Positions 8,375-17,171 are shown, counted from the first letter of the stretch. The stretch: 64,000 nt of DNA from Bdellovibrio sp. qaytius (GCA_004011035.1 CP025734.1:2998001-3062000), one strand, 5' to 3'. Program-made: numbers and translations. Notes: generated by a model from the sequence alone, not told the origin.

Positions 8375-9214
8375 CTAGCCTTTGCTCAACAACTGTAGCG
8401 CTAGGCCTGGTTGTTGATTCGCTTGCGACAACACTGATGTTCCAGCTTGCAGAAGAATATTCTGCTTCGCTAATTCAGTACTTTCTTCAGCGATGTCTGC
8501 ATCTCTAATACGTGAGTTCGATGCTGACAAGTTCTCTAAGTTTGTTTGCAATCCTTCAACAGTTGAGTTCAATCTGTTTTGTATCGCTCCGAAACCCGCT
8601 CTCAACTGATTCACGTAGTTGATCGCTCCGTCTATGTTCGATAAGCAAGTCTGTGCAGACACCTTATCTCTGATATTCGTCAAATCTAAACCCAGGGCAG
8701 TCGTTCCTGCATCGGCCTGGCCAGCGTTAAAAGAAATACGGTCAAAGTCTACCGAGTTCTTTACACCAATCTGGAAGTCCAACAATCCACTTTGTCCGTT
8801 TAACAATGGCGTTCCGTTAAACTCTGAACTTCCTGTGATGCGGTCGATCTCTTCTAATAACTGAGAGTACTCAATATTAGCTAATCCACGTTCGCGATCA
8901 CCAATCGTATCTGATGCTGCTTGCACCCCTAATTCGCGTAATCTAATGAGCATGTTACTTACTTCACCTAATGATCCCTCTGCAGTCTGAATCATCGAGA
9001 TACCGTCTTGCGCATTTCTGTTGGCCTGTTTAAGACCTCTCATCTGTGCTTTCATGTTTTCAGAAATCGCTAATCCCGCCGCATCGTCTGATGCTTTGTT
9101 GATTCTGTTTCCTGAAGACAATCTGGCCATCGCAGTATCCATTTTGTTCTTCGTACCCCATAATGCCTTTTGAGCATTTAGTGCCGTAACATTTGTACCA
9201 ATTCTTAGTCCCAT
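8375..9214 (-). CDS. fliC: Flagellin (upstream copy)
   Basis: A 279-residue flagellin, paralogous to the next one downstream. It has the D0/D1 motifs RIGTNVTALNAQK and ARLSSGNRINKASDDAAGLAISE, a very short central part, and a C-terminus ending QPGLALQLLSKG. The start is ATG 9214, with GGAGGAAG 4-10 bases upstream; a longer reading from 9271 would add residues never found in flagellins. It has a sigma-28-like promoter about 130 bases upstream and therefore a long leader with several stem-loops. One Cys (in QTCLSN) is unusual for an exported flagellin. Confidence 0.96.
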   Translation of the reverse strand: MGLRIGTNVTALNAQKALWGTKNKMDTAMARLSSGNRINKASDDAAGLAISENMKAQMRGLKQANRNAQDGISMIQTAEGSLGEVSNMLIRLRELGVQAASDTIGDRERGLANIEYSQLLEEIDRITGSSEFNGTPLLNGQSGLLDFQIGVKNSVDFDRISFNAGQADAGTTALGLDLTNIRDKVSAQTCLSNIDGAINYVNQLRAGFGAIQNRLNSTVEGLQTNLENLSASNSRIRDADIAEESTELAKQNILLQAGTSVLSQANQQPGLALQLLSKG

Positions 9215-9538
9215 AACTTCCTCCGTGAAGTTGTTCCGGTGTGTTACTACTCTGTGAGACTCCTGTCTCACTTCGTTTCATACCGAAGCGGTTTAATTTG
9301 AGAATCCATCCTTGAATTCTCAGAATCGTATTACTCTTGTACACTTTTTCGGTTCATCCTGAGAAAACTTGAGACGTTCGTTTCATAAAAGAGCATTTTT
9401 GGCCTTAGGTCTGTCCTGTAATGCAATTAAACACGTCCTGACGAAAAATTATTCACATTTCAGGTCTAAAGTCTTTTACGCAAACAGGTGTTTATTCGTG
9501 ACTCTAGAGTGTAATTTCAGTAATTTTCATAGTCATAT
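9215..9538. promoter_or_regulatory. Intergenic region between flagellin and HD-domain genes
   Basis: 324 bases between divergent genes. The flagellin side (9215-9345) would be a long RNA leader with three stem-loops: GTGAGAC/GTCTCAC (9253-9270), CTTCG/CGAAG around 9273-9290, and GAGAAT/ATTCTC around 9300-9321. The sigma-28-like promoter is at 9346-9372. The other side, 9373-9538, precedes the HD gene, which has no clear Shine-Dalgarno site; I see no gene in it. Confidence 0.55.
9346..9372 (-). promoter_or_regulatory. Sigma-28 (FliA)-like promoter of flagellin
   Basis: On the minus strand TCAAGTTT, 11 bases, ACCGAAAA. The published sigma-28 consensus is TAAAGTTT-N11-GCCGATAA; this site matches 7 of 8 and 6 of 8 with exact spacing, and sits upstream of a flagellin, where such a promoter is expected. 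Confidence 0.65.
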
Positions 9539-10819
9539 ATGGAAATACGCGATCCCATTCACGGTAGTATCTATCTCTCAGACGGCGAAGAAGCGATCAT
9601 CGAATCAGTTGAATTTCAACGTCTGCGCGAAATCAAACAATTAGGTTTTTCAGAGTTCAGTTTTCCTGGAGCAACTCACAATAGATTCTTGCATTCTATT
9701 GGTGTAAGCCACACTGCGGGCTTAGTGTTCGATAGTATTTTCAGAGCGTACCCGTTAAAGTCTGCGAACAAAATTCGCTTCAGACAAATGGTAAAGCTAG
9801 CTGCTTTATTACATGATGTGGGTCACGGACCATTATCACACACCACTGAACAAGTGATGCCTGATCTTGCGAAATTAAAATTAAAGCTTTATCAAGAACA
9901 AGGCATTGATCAAAATCGCCAAGCCAATCACGAAGATTACACGATCAAGTTTGTGACTGATTCGAATATCTCAGACATTATCAAAAAGTTTTATTCAGAT
10001 ATTGATCCGTTACATGTGGCTTGTCTTATTGATAAAGAATTAAAATGCTCAGCTGATGTATTCACTGATGGCATCATTAACTTTAGACCTATCTTAAGTC
10101 AGATCGTCAGTTCTGAACTAGACGCTGACCGAATGGATTACTTAGAACGTGATAGTTATTTCTGTGGTATTAACTACGGTAAAATCGATCGCGATTGGTT
10201 GGTACAGAACTTAACTCTACATATTAAAGACCATAATGCGTATTTAGGTTTAAACCGCCGCGCACTTTATGCGTTCGATGATTTCTTGATTTCACGTCAT
10301 CATATGCATTTGATGGTTTACTTTCACCACAAGAGCATTATTTACGAAGAAATGCTGAACCTGTACTTAGGTTCTGAAGAAGCTTCATTTAGAATTCCAG
10401 CTGATCTTGATCAATACATTTCGTACACAGATTATAAACTATATGAACATTTAGATACTGTCTCAAATCAGTGGGCTAAACGTATTTCAGATCGTAAACC
10501 ATATCGTGTGGCGATTGAATTACATAACCAAGACCGCAGTCGTGTTGAAAATGTAAAACGTTTATTAACAGATGCGCAGATTCACTCGATCTGGGCCAGC
10601 TCTGATGTGCGTTTATCGAAATACCATCAAACAACTTCTGACGATGATATTAATATCTTTGTCTTAGACCAGTACGATAAATGGGATAAACCATCTCCGA
10701 TCAATACCGCGACACAGATCTTTCAAAAATATGAAGGCTCACGCGTGATTGATCGTATCTACGTAGCACCAGAACAATTCGACAAAGCAAAAAAGATTTT
10801 CAACGAAGAAAAGTATTAA
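9539..10819 (+). CDS. HD-domain phosphohydrolase (dNTPase-like)
   Basis: A 426-residue HD superfamily protein. Metal-binding residues are visible: His in NRFLHSIGVSH, the HD pair at 92-93 in ALLHDVGHGPLSH, and the distal Asp in SELDADRMDYLERD. The N-terminal signature RDPIHGSIYL with FQRLREIKQLG is the one of the family related to SAMHD1 and bacterial dGTPase-like enzymes. The likely reaction is hydrolysis of a (d)NTP or other nucleotide. The last about 90 residues are an extra C-terminal domain without a recognised fold. It stands alone and its stop codon is followed one base later by the left copy of the inverted repeat that brackets the cyclase gene. Confidence 0.88.
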   Translation: MEIRDPIHGSIYLSDGEEAIIESVEFQRLREIKQLGFSEFSFPGATHNRFLHSIGVSHTAGLVFDSIFRAYPLKSANKIRFRQMVKLAALLHDVGHGPLSHTTEQVMPDLAKLKLKLYQEQGIDQNRQANHEDYTIKFVTDSNISDIIKKFYSDIDPLHVACLIDKELKCSADVFTDGIINFRPILSQIVSSELDADRMDYLERDSYFCGINYGKIDRDWLVQNLTLHIKDHNAYLGLNRRALYAFDDFLISRHHMHLMVYFHHKSIIYEEMLNLYLGSEEASFRIPADLDQYISYTDYKLYEHLDTVSNQWAKRISDRKPYRVAIELHNQDRSRVENVKRLLTDAQIHSIWASSDVRLSKYHQTTSDDDINIFVLDQYDKWDKPSPINTATQIFQKYEGSRVIDRIYVAPEQFDKAKKIFNEEKY

Positions 10820-10842
10820 GGGTGCCAGGTCCTGTTTCATGT
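10820..10842 (+). repeat. 23-nt inverted repeat, left copy
   Basis: Starts GGGTGCCAGGTCCT and ends TTTCATGT, with G at position 15. It pairs with 12090-12112, which is its reverse complement except for one base (22 of 23). Weaker similarity continues inward (GTGTcGTgA against GTGTtGTaA). It begins immediately after the HD gene stop codon. Confidence 0.8.
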
Positions 10843-10876
10843 CACAAAGTGTCGTGAACATCTTGAAAACTTTATT

Positions 10877-12076
10877 TTACAGTATTTGTTTTGCCAGATT
10901 CGGTGCTCGGACCAGATACATGGGGATATCGTCTTTATTTTTAGCGGCAACTAAACCACGCGACTCACAAGCGTAAAGATGTTTTACTTTATCATAAGTT
11001 TGTTGCGAGATATTGACTTCGTTTTCTACGCCAGATGATTCAATACGACTAGCGACATTAACATCGTCACCCCATACATCATACGAAAACTTCTCACGGC
11101 CGATGACTCCAGCAATCACAGTACCTGTATTAATACCCAGGCGAATTTTCCAACCAGTATTCTGTGCTCGCATATAATCACGAATTTCTAATGCCGCCGA
11201 CACACAGTCTTGCGGATGAGTCGAATTAGAAATAGGTAATCCTGCGACAGCCATATAAGCGTCACCTATAGTTTTAATTTTTTCTAAATTGTATTTACGA
11301 CAAACCTGATCAAAGTAAGTAAAGTGAGTATCTAATACCGTGACGAGCTGTTGTGGAGAAAGTTGTTCGCTTAACTTTGTAAAACCAATAAAATCTGTAA
11401 ATAGTATTGTAACTTGGTATTCGCGTGGTTCAACGCGATTAAACTTCTTAAGCTCGCTCGCGATACTGTCAGGCAAAATATTTTTCAACAATTGGTCTGA
11501 CTTTCGACGCTCAAGATTCAGATTTTTCATTAAAATTAGAACTACAGCACCAATAAATAATTGCACAAAAAGCACATTACCTGAAACATCCAGCAACTGT
11601 TCTTGCGACGTCGCATAAGACGATATCCAGTCTGGATATCTAAAAGATATTAATGCTAACCCTAGCGCCATCGCTAAAAATAATATAAAGGCCAAAAAGG
11701 TTCGACGATTTGATGAAGATAATGCGATGGCCATTACTAATGCTGGGAATAAATAATAATGAGCGCTGCCCTGAAAGCCTGCGGTTTTTAATGAAATTAA
11801 AAATATAAAAGTAGCGATCACTAAGATAAATGGCCAATACAGAATATGACTTAGCTTACGAAAACGTGAACCATAATAACACCCAAGAAAAATAACTCCT
11901 GTGACTACCTGAAGCGCAAGCAAGAAAGTATAATCTTGTAATTGTAGCAAACCGAACGAGCCTAAGAGGTTCGATAACCCGCAGAGCAAGGTTATCGAAT
12001 TAAATAATCGGTCTTCTAGAGAAAACTCCCGATCATCACCAACTAAAAAAGAAAGCCATTTTTTAAATTGAGGCAA
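10877..12076 (-). CDS. Class III adenylate cyclase with six membrane segments
   Basis: A 399-residue protein: about six transmembrane segments in residues 25-185, then a cyclase homology domain (about 220-385). Metal-binding Asp228 (LFTDFIGFTK) and Asp272 (TIGDAYM) are present. The substrate-selecting positions are Lys (KIKTIGD) and Asp (SYDVWGDD), which in this family means ATP rather than GTP, so it should make cAMP. The reading frame opens right after an in-frame TAA, with TTG 12076 as the first possible start and no Met for a long way; this start is uncertain and lies next to the right inverted repeat. The gene lies between two converging genes and is bracketed by the 23-nt inverted repeat, as if inserted as a cassette. 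Confidence 0.9.
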   Translation of the reverse strand: MPQFKKWLSFLVGDDREFSLEDRLFNSITLLCGLSNLLGSFGLLQLQDYTFLLALQVVTGVIFLGCYYGSRFRKLSHILYWPFILVIATFIFLISLKTAGFQGSAHYYLFPALVMAIALSSSNRRTFLAFILFLAMALGLALISFRYPDWISSYATSQEQLLDVSGNVLFVQLFIGAVVLILMKNLNLERRKSDQLLKNILPDSIASELKKFNRVEPREYQVTILFTDFIGFTKLSEQLSPQQLVTVLDTHFTYFDQVCRKYNLEKIKTIGDAYMAVAGLPISNSTHPQDCVSAALEIRDYMRAQNTGWKIRLGINTGTVIAGVIGREKFSYDVWGDDVNVASRIESSGVENEVNISQQTYDKVKHLYACESRGLVAAKNKDDIPMYLVRAPNLAKQIL

Positions 12077-12089
12077 TTACAACACCGCA

Positions 12090-12112
12090 ACATGAAATAG
12101 GACCTGGCACCC
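12090..12112 (-). repeat. 23-nt inverted repeat, right copy
   Basis: Reverse complement of 10820-10842 with one mismatch. It begins ACATGAAATAGG and ends CCTGGCACCC, one base before the stop codon of the thiolase gene, and lies 13 bases upstream of the cyclase start. Confidence 0.8.
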
Positions 12113-12113
12113 G

Positions 12114-13295
12114 TTACACACGTTCAATGATCATGGCGATGCCTTGACCGCCGCCGATACATGCTGAACCTAGGGCATACTTCGCATTACGTTTAATTAA
12201 TTCGTAAGCTAGTAAATTCATTATACGTGTGCCTGAAGCTCCTAGTGGATGCCCCACGGCGATGGCTCCGCCACGTACGTTTGTTTTTTCTTTATTTAAT
12301 TTTAATTCTTTTTCGACAGATAAATACTGAGCCGCAAATGCTTCATTCACTTCGACTAGATCCATTTGATCCATCGTCATACCGGCGCGCTCTAAAGCTT
12401 TTCTAGCTGCTGGTGCTGGGCCAATACCCATGATTTTTGGATCACAACCCACTGCGGCCCACGAAACAATGCGCGCCATTGGTTTTAAACCGTTCGCTTT
12501 TACAAATGATTCGCTGGCAATCAATGAGCAAGCCGCACCATCAACGATTCCTGATGCTGTTGCTGCTGTAACTAAACCATCTTTTTTAAACATGGCTTTC
12601 ATTGTACCAATTTTTTCGACAGTCACTTCTGGTTTTGGGTGTTCATCTTTATCGATGATCACTTCACCTTTTTTAGTCGTGATTTTAACTGGAGTAATTT
12701 CATCTTTGAATAATCCAGCGTCTAAAGCTTTTTTATATTTTTGTTGAGTTAAAACTGAGTACTCATCACATTGCTGTCTTGTGATACCGTACATCTCACC
12801 AAGATTTTCTGCAGTGATCGCCATTGGCGTTCCTGTATAAGCATCTGTAAGCGCTGAAGTCATCGCATCTTCTAATTCAAAATTGCCCATGCGCATGCCA
12901 TCGAATCTAACTTTACGAGCAACGTAAGGAATTTGCGACATCTGCTCAACACCACCTGCTAATACGCATTGGGCTTGGCCGGTTAAAATCATTTCTGCCG
13001 CGTTAGCGATAGATTGAAATCCTGATCCGCATAAACGATTAATTAAATAAGCACCACGATCAACAGGGATTCCTAATTTTAATCCCACATGACGTGCCAC
13101 ATACGCAGCATCTGCTCCGCTTTGCACGACGTTACCAATAATTGTGTGATCGACTTTATCTGCAGAGACGCCTGCAGCTTCTAAAGTAGCTTTGCCTGCA
13201 GCCACTGTTAAATCAGTTGCTGAAACATCTTTTAAGCCACCACCAAATGAACCAAACGCTGTTCTTTTACCAGATACTAAATAAATTTTTTCCAT
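12114..13295 (-). CDS. Acetyl-CoA acetyltransferase (thiolase II type)
   Basis: A 393-residue thiolase, the usual size for biosynthetic AtoB/PhaA/ThlA enzymes. The nucleophile is Cys89 in NRLCGSGFQS; other active-site motifs are VNEAFAAQ, GGAIAVGHPLGASG and ACIGGGQG. It should condense two acetyl-CoA to acetoacetyl-CoA or run the reverse reaction. No hydroxybutyryl-CoA dehydrogenase or PHA synthase gene lies nearby, so the pathway cannot be named. ATG 13295 has GGAG 8 bases or so upstream. It ends against the right inverted repeat of the cyclase cassette. Confidence 0.93.
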   Translation of the reverse strand: MEKIYLVSGKRTAFGSFGGGLKDVSATDLTVAAGKATLEAAGVSADKVDHTIIGNVVQSGADAAYVARHVGLKLGIPVDRGAYLINRLCGSGFQSIANAAEMILTGQAQCVLAGGVEQMSQIPYVARKVRFDGMRMGNFELEDAMTSALTDAYTGTPMAITAENLGEMYGITRQQCDEYSVLTQQKYKKALDAGLFKDEITPVKITTKKGEVIIDKDEHPKPEVTVEKIGTMKAMFKKDGLVTAATASGIVDGAACSLIASESFVKANGLKPMARIVSWAAVGCDPKIMGIGPAPAARKALERAGMTMDQMDLVEVNEAFAAQYLSVEKELKLNKEKTNVRGGAIAVGHPLGASGTRIMNLLAYELIKRNAKYALGSACIGGGQGIAMIIERV

Positions 13296-13336
13296 ACGGA
13301 GTATTACAGCGTAGAATTACGCTTGAGACAATGAAA

Positions 13337-13891
13337 TTACCATTTCCATTTAAGCGACACACCGGATTTGTGGTCGTACTTAGAAACTTCGTGCGATAAC
13401 ACGATGTCACTTTTATCTGATAAAGCTTCAGTGACTTCTGCTGCTGCGCGCGCTGCTTTTAAATCATAATTTAAAGCCGCATTCACCCAACCCGTGTATT
13501 GAATTTTAGCTAAGGCCTGCATCGCTAATACTTTAAAATTAAAATGGTGATCAATGTTGCTATCATCTTTATAACTTGCTTCTACGTTTAATTTTTTCTC
13601 AGCTGTTTCAACAGCTTGACCAGCCGTCGTATAACGAAGTGGAGAATGTTTCCAGTAAAGATTTAAACTATTATCAGCAACTTTAGATAAAAATGTTTGA
13701 GAAGTTTCATCAGCGGCTAATTTGTTGGGTAAAACTTCAGTACCAAAAGTTTCAGTTAATGATTCAGCTCCAACTTTGGCTGGTAATTCTAAACGTTTCG
13801 TTTCAGCAATATTCACCTCAGCTGAGGCTAAAGAACCTAAGCCCAGAATCGATAACATTGTAAAAACGGTTAAAATGAATCTAACTACCAT
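13337..13891 (-). CDS. Secreted protein of unknown function
   Basis: A 184-residue protein with a signal peptide (residues 1 to about 23: hydrophobic core FILTVFTMLSILGLG, end LASAE). The mature part is charged and Ala-rich with no recognised domain; a periodic beta pattern near the end (KYDHKSGVSLKWKW) resembles the last strand of an outer-membrane barrel, ending in Trp, but the protein is short for that. I use ATG 13891, because the upstream in-frame start adds 15 residues ahead of the signal peptide. Confidence 0.7.
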   Translation of the reverse strand: MVVRFILTVFTMLSILGLGSLASAEVNIAETKRLELPAKVGAESLTETFGTEVLPNKLAADETSQTFLSKVADNSLNLYWKHSPLRYTTAGQAVETAEKKLNVEASYKDDSNIDHHFNFKVLAMQALAKIQYTGWVNAALNYDLKAARAAAEVTEALSDKSDIVLSHEVSKYDHKSGVSLKWKW

Positions 13892-13950
13892 ACCGTTTAT
13901 ATATTCAAGACCTGGGCCATCGATCACCAGTGGCAAAGCGACCTATTCGA

Positions 13951-14029
13951 TATAATAGATCCATTACGAGACACACTGTCTAAAGGCTTGTCAGCTGCGC
14001 CTTTGGCGCTAACAAGACCTTATTTTTTT
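13951..14029 (+). promoter_or_regulatory. Promoter-like box and attenuator-like hairpin before a small lipoprotein gene
   Basis: A perfect TATAAT is at 13951-13956 (no good -35). About 30 bases later CTTGT/ACAAG and GCGCC/GGCGC form a two-part hairpin (13987-14016) followed by TTATTTTTTT, the layout of an intrinsic terminator, yet it lies inside the leader, about 55 bases before the start of the small lipoprotein gene. This could be an attenuator, or the end of a short RNA. Confidence 0.5.
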
Positions 14030-14084
14030 AACCTCTGCAGCAATGTATTGAGTCTAATAAGTAGCTTCAAGGAGGAGGCAACAC

Positions 14085-14201
14085 ATGAAAAGAACAGTAT
14101 TTTTCTTAATGGCCGCTATGGTATTTGTCGCATTCTTTAGTGGGTGTACAACAACTTCAACAACAGGTAGAAATCCGACTGGTGTTCGAGGCAGATTCTA
14201 A
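14085..14201 (+). CDS. Small lipoprotein, 38 residues
   Basis: A short gene with an excellent ribosome-binding site, AGGAGGAGG, ending 5 bases before ATG. It encodes MKRTVFF, a hydrophobic core, the lipobox FFSGC, then a 18-residue polar tail rich in Thr ending GVRGRF. Signal, lipobox and start site together make it very likely real. Such entericidin-sized lipoproteins are common in envelopes and their roles vary. It ends 16 bases before the stop of the convergent M23 peptidase gene. The leader has a terminator-like hairpin, so expression may be conditional. Confidence 0.8.
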   Translation: MKRTVFFLMAAMVFVAFFSGCTTTSTTGRNPTGVRGRF

Positions 14202-14217
14202 AATCTAAATTTAAAAA

Positions 14218-15228
14218 TTAATTTGTTTCGTTATCTAAAATATAGTTCGCAGGATTTACGGCAATACCGTTAACACGAACTTCATAGTGACAGTGCGGGC
14301 CCGTTGAACGGCCTGTGCTACCCACTGCTGAAATCACATCATAGCGTGAAACTCTCTGCCCGACTTGCACAAAGATTTGCGAGTTATGCGCAAAACGAGT
14401 TAATACGCCGTAACCATGATCGATCGAAACTAATTTACCAAACTGATCATCCCAGCCCGCAAAACTTACGATCCCGTCAGCAGGTGCGCGCACTGGCGTT
14501 CCTGGAGGAGCCGTAATATCTAAACCCGCATGCATTTTTTGACGACCGTTGATCGGGTCAATACGATAACCAAAGCGTGAACCAATCGGCCCACGTGCTG
14601 GTTGAATACTTGGAGTCGCGGCTAATAAACTTTGGCGATCTGATAACAGCTCCCACAATTCAATTACAGATTGTTCTTTTAAGTTTGAATCTTTCACCGC
14701 TTGATCAATACGAATAACAAGGGAGGCATAATTCGCGGATGATTTTTCTGAAGCCACTTCACCCTTCATCGCATTCAGCGGAGTTTCAGTTGGAATCACT
14801 GGATCATCTTTTTCCATGTCATCTAAGGTCATGCGTGGCGCGGGTTCATCTGATTTAGGACCAACCACTTGCGATGCCGGAAAATTTAATTTTTCTGGAC
14901 GATCTTTTAATTGCACATCAGTAATTAATTTTAGTTTGTTAGAAACATTCGTTACGCGGTCCATAGCTGATTGCAATGAATCAAGTTTCGCTTCAACGAC
15001 TTGAAACTGATTTTTTAATTCGATGTTTTCTAATTTAAGTTTTTTATTTTCTAACGATTGGGCCAGCAGTCCGAAATAATCAATAAAGCCCGCCATTAAC
15101 AAAACAGCAAATAACCCCACAAAAAATAATGAGATTTTAAAATAGGCCACCGGCAAACTAATTTTTTTAGTTTCGCTTTCATTACTACTAACAAAATAAA
15201 GGGTGATCTGTTTTCTGGGCTCGCTCAT
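14218..15228 (-). CDS. M23 (LytM-type) peptidase, membrane-anchored
   Basis: A 336-residue protein: cytoplasmic start, one membrane segment (about 28-50), a coiled coil (about 55-105), a linker, and a C-terminal M23 domain (about 215-330) in the periplasm. Zinc-site residues are present: His and Asp in MHAGLDI and the pair in GPHCHYEV. It should cleave peptidoglycan cross-links, or activate amidases if catalytically weak; all ligands look intact. The gene begins 2 bases after the phosphatase gene stop, so both are one operon. Confidence 0.92.
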   Translation of the reverse strand: MSEPRKQITLYFVSSNESETKKISLPVAYFKISLFFVGLFAVLLMAGFIDYFGLLAQSLENKKLKLENIELKNQFQVVEAKLDSLQSAMDRVTNVSNKLKLITDVQLKDRPEKLNFPASQVVGPKSDEPAPRMTLDDMEKDDPVIPTETPLNAMKGEVASEKSSANYASLVIRIDQAVKDSNLKEQSVIELWELLSDRQSLLAATPSIQPARGPIGSRFGYRIDPINGRQKMHAGLDITAPPGTPVRAPADGIVSFAGWDDQFGKLVSIDHGYGVLTRFAHNSQIFVQVGQRVSRYDVISAVGSTGRSTGPHCHYEVRVNGIAVNPANYILDNETN

Positions 15229-15230
15229 AT

Positions 15231-15956
15231 TTATGTTTCGCTGAAATTCAACACAAGAACAGTGACGTTGTCATCACCGCCGTGAGCTAATGCCTGCTGA
15301 ATAAACAATGGTGTTGTTTTATCAGGAGAATTCTCGTTAAAAACCTGGCACATTTGCTGATCAGTGATCATTCCTGTTAATCCGTCAGAACACAGCAGAA
15401 AAATATCGCCTGGTGAAACTTCGCGCTCAATAATATCTGGATACACATCACGCTCAAAACCCACACTGCGAGTAATTACATTCTTACCGATTGTGGCTTT
15501 AGCTTTTTCTTCTGTTAAAAATCCAAGACGAACTTGTTCGTTAATTAATGAATGATCTTCTGTTAATTGCCACACATAAGGTTTGCGGTACAAATAACAA
15601 CGACTATCGCCAACATTCGCGATGTACAAACGTGAATCACGTAAGTAACCCATCACCATTGTTGTTCCCATTCCATTTAATTTTGATTCTTGGGCTGCGC
15701 GATCGAAAATACGATGAGAGGCCTCTTGGTACGCCTGCATTAAAACTTCTCGAGGAGAAAACTGCAAAGCTTTTGGATGTCCCAAAACTTCTCGTACAGT
15801 CTCAACTGCTAGGGCAGAAGCGACCTCGCCGCCCATATGACCACCCACGCCATCTGCTACGACGAAAATACCAATTCGTTCATCAATCAGAAAAGAATCC
15901 TGATTGCCGGAACGTTTAAGCCCTTTATCTGTTAAGCACCAACATTGAAATCTCAT
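15231..15956 (-). CDS. PP2C-type serine/threonine phosphatase
   Basis: A 241-residue PP2C protein with all metal motifs: ADGVGGH, GMGTTMV, NVGDSRCYLYR, DHSLI, CSDGLTGM and GGDDNVTVLV. It should remove phosphate from Ser/Thr of protein substrates, with Mn or Mg. No kinase gene of the Hanks type is nearby. It is the first gene of a two-gene operon with the M23 peptidase, with 2 bases between them, which hints at control of cell-wall work by phosphorylation; this is inference from linkage. Confidence 0.93.
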   Translation of the reverse strand: MRFQCWCLTDKGLKRSGNQDSFLIDERIGIFVVADGVGGHMGGEVASALAVETVREVLGHPKALQFSPREVLMQAYQEASHRIFDRAAQESKLNGMGTTMVMGYLRDSRLYIANVGDSRCYLYRKPYVWQLTEDHSLINEQVRLGFLTEEKAKATIGKNVITRSVGFERDVYPDIIEREVSPGDIFLLCSDGLTGMITDQQMCQVFNENSPDKTTPLFIQQALAHGGDDNVTVLVLNFSET

Positions 15957-16176
15957 TCATATACAGTGTCATAGCGTTTACTATCCGAGTCAAAGGGGTG
16001 AATTAAACTATTACTTATGGCTTACCTAGACCTGCGTCTAGTTCTTGAAAATATCGACTAAAGGTCATCACCGAAACCTCAATTTCAAACGTCTTACATC
16101 CGATAGTCTAGTAAGAATCTTGCTTAACTATCTAGTGTGATCAAAAACAAACACTAGCTACAAAACAAAGGTCGAT

Positions 16177-17061
16177 ATGAAACGCACAAGTCGCCTTAAA
16201 ATTTTTATTACTTTGTCGATAGCTATTCACATTGGCTTAGCGGCTGTAGTTTTTGTTTTACCAAAAATTCAACAACACTTTACGCCCATCGAAGTTACGT
16301 TAGTTGAGCCCGAACAAGAAATCAAAGACGCCACTAAAGAAGAAAAAAATCCTACACGTATTGTTGAAACTGACGAAAAAGCAGCGAACGAACAAGTTAA
16401 CGAAAATGCAAAATATTTAAGTGCAAAAAATAATTCTGTAACACGCGAAACCGTTGCTAAACTTGGCGAGACTTTTACGAACGCACAAGTCATTGCAAAA
16501 AAATCTGTAAAAGCGGCTAAAAAATCTCAGCCCACTTTATTTGGTGAAAAATTTAACGCTTACGATGCGATGGCAAAAAAAGCAGCCAACGGTAAAACTG
16601 ACATCAATGGTAAACAACAAGACTTCACACAAAATGCACAACAAGGTAACGATCGTGGTATCGAATCAACTTCAACCGATAAACTCGTGCAAGTTGAACA
16701 AAGTTTAAAAACTCAATTGAACACAAAAGAGTACAGATATTATGGTTACTATCAACGCATCAAAAATCAGCTAAATCAATTCTGGCAACCAGAAGTGAAA
16801 CAAAAAGTATCACGCCTTATGACACAAGGTAGAACAATTGCCTCTGAATCGAACAACAAAGTCACTAAATTGATCATTGTTCTTAACGACGCCGGCACGT
16901 TAGTGAAAGTACAAGTCATTGGTGAATCTGGAGTTCGAGATCTAGATGAGGCCGCTGTAGAAGCCTTTAGACAGGCCGCTCCCTTTCCAAATCCTCCTAA
17001 AGGGATGGTAGAAACTGACGGCACCATTAAGATCCGTTGGGACTTCGTGGTGGAGTCCTAG
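16177..17061 (+). CDS. TonB-like energy transducer
   Basis: A 294-residue protein. One N-terminal membrane segment (residues about 8-30), a long charged and Lys/Glu/Asn-rich periplasmic linker, and a C-terminal TonB domain from about 200, with the typical SGVRDLDEAAVEAFRQA and PFPNPP motifs. It should connect ExbB/ExbD-type proton-force energy to an outer-membrane receptor, or be a TolA analogue. exbB and exbD are not in the window. AAAGG lies 7 bases before ATG 16177. Confidence 0.88.
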   Translation: MKRTSRLKIFITLSIAIHIGLAAVVFVLPKIQQHFTPIEVTLVEPEQEIKDATKEEKNPTRIVETDEKAANEQVNENAKYLSAKNNSVTRETVAKLGETFTNAQVIAKKSVKAAKKSQPTLFGEKFNAYDAMAKKAANGKTDINGKQQDFTQNAQQGNDRGIESTSTDKLVQVEQSLKTQLNTKEYRYYGYYQRIKNQLNQFWQPEVKQKVSRLMTQGRTIASESNNKVTKLIIVLNDAGTLVKVQVIGESGVRDLDEAAVEAFRQAAPFPNPPKGMVETDGTIKIRWDFVVES

Positions 17062-17171
17062 ACGCCGGCCAAAAAATCAAAGCTAAAAATAAAAAATCTG
17101 CCGCCTCAGATGAAATAAAGTCTTTACTCTAAATCCAATAAGTTTTATCTCTATAACGTTGAATTTTTTAT

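Noticed and set aside
7279-9214. Flagellin pair as a recombined or broken gene
   Set aside because: Both copies are full length with intact N- and C-terminal domains and separate ribosome-binding sites.
15548-15919. 123-codon plus-strand frame opposite the PP2C gene
   Set aside because: The minus-strand gene has every PP2C motif; the plus-strand frame has no site or recognisable product.
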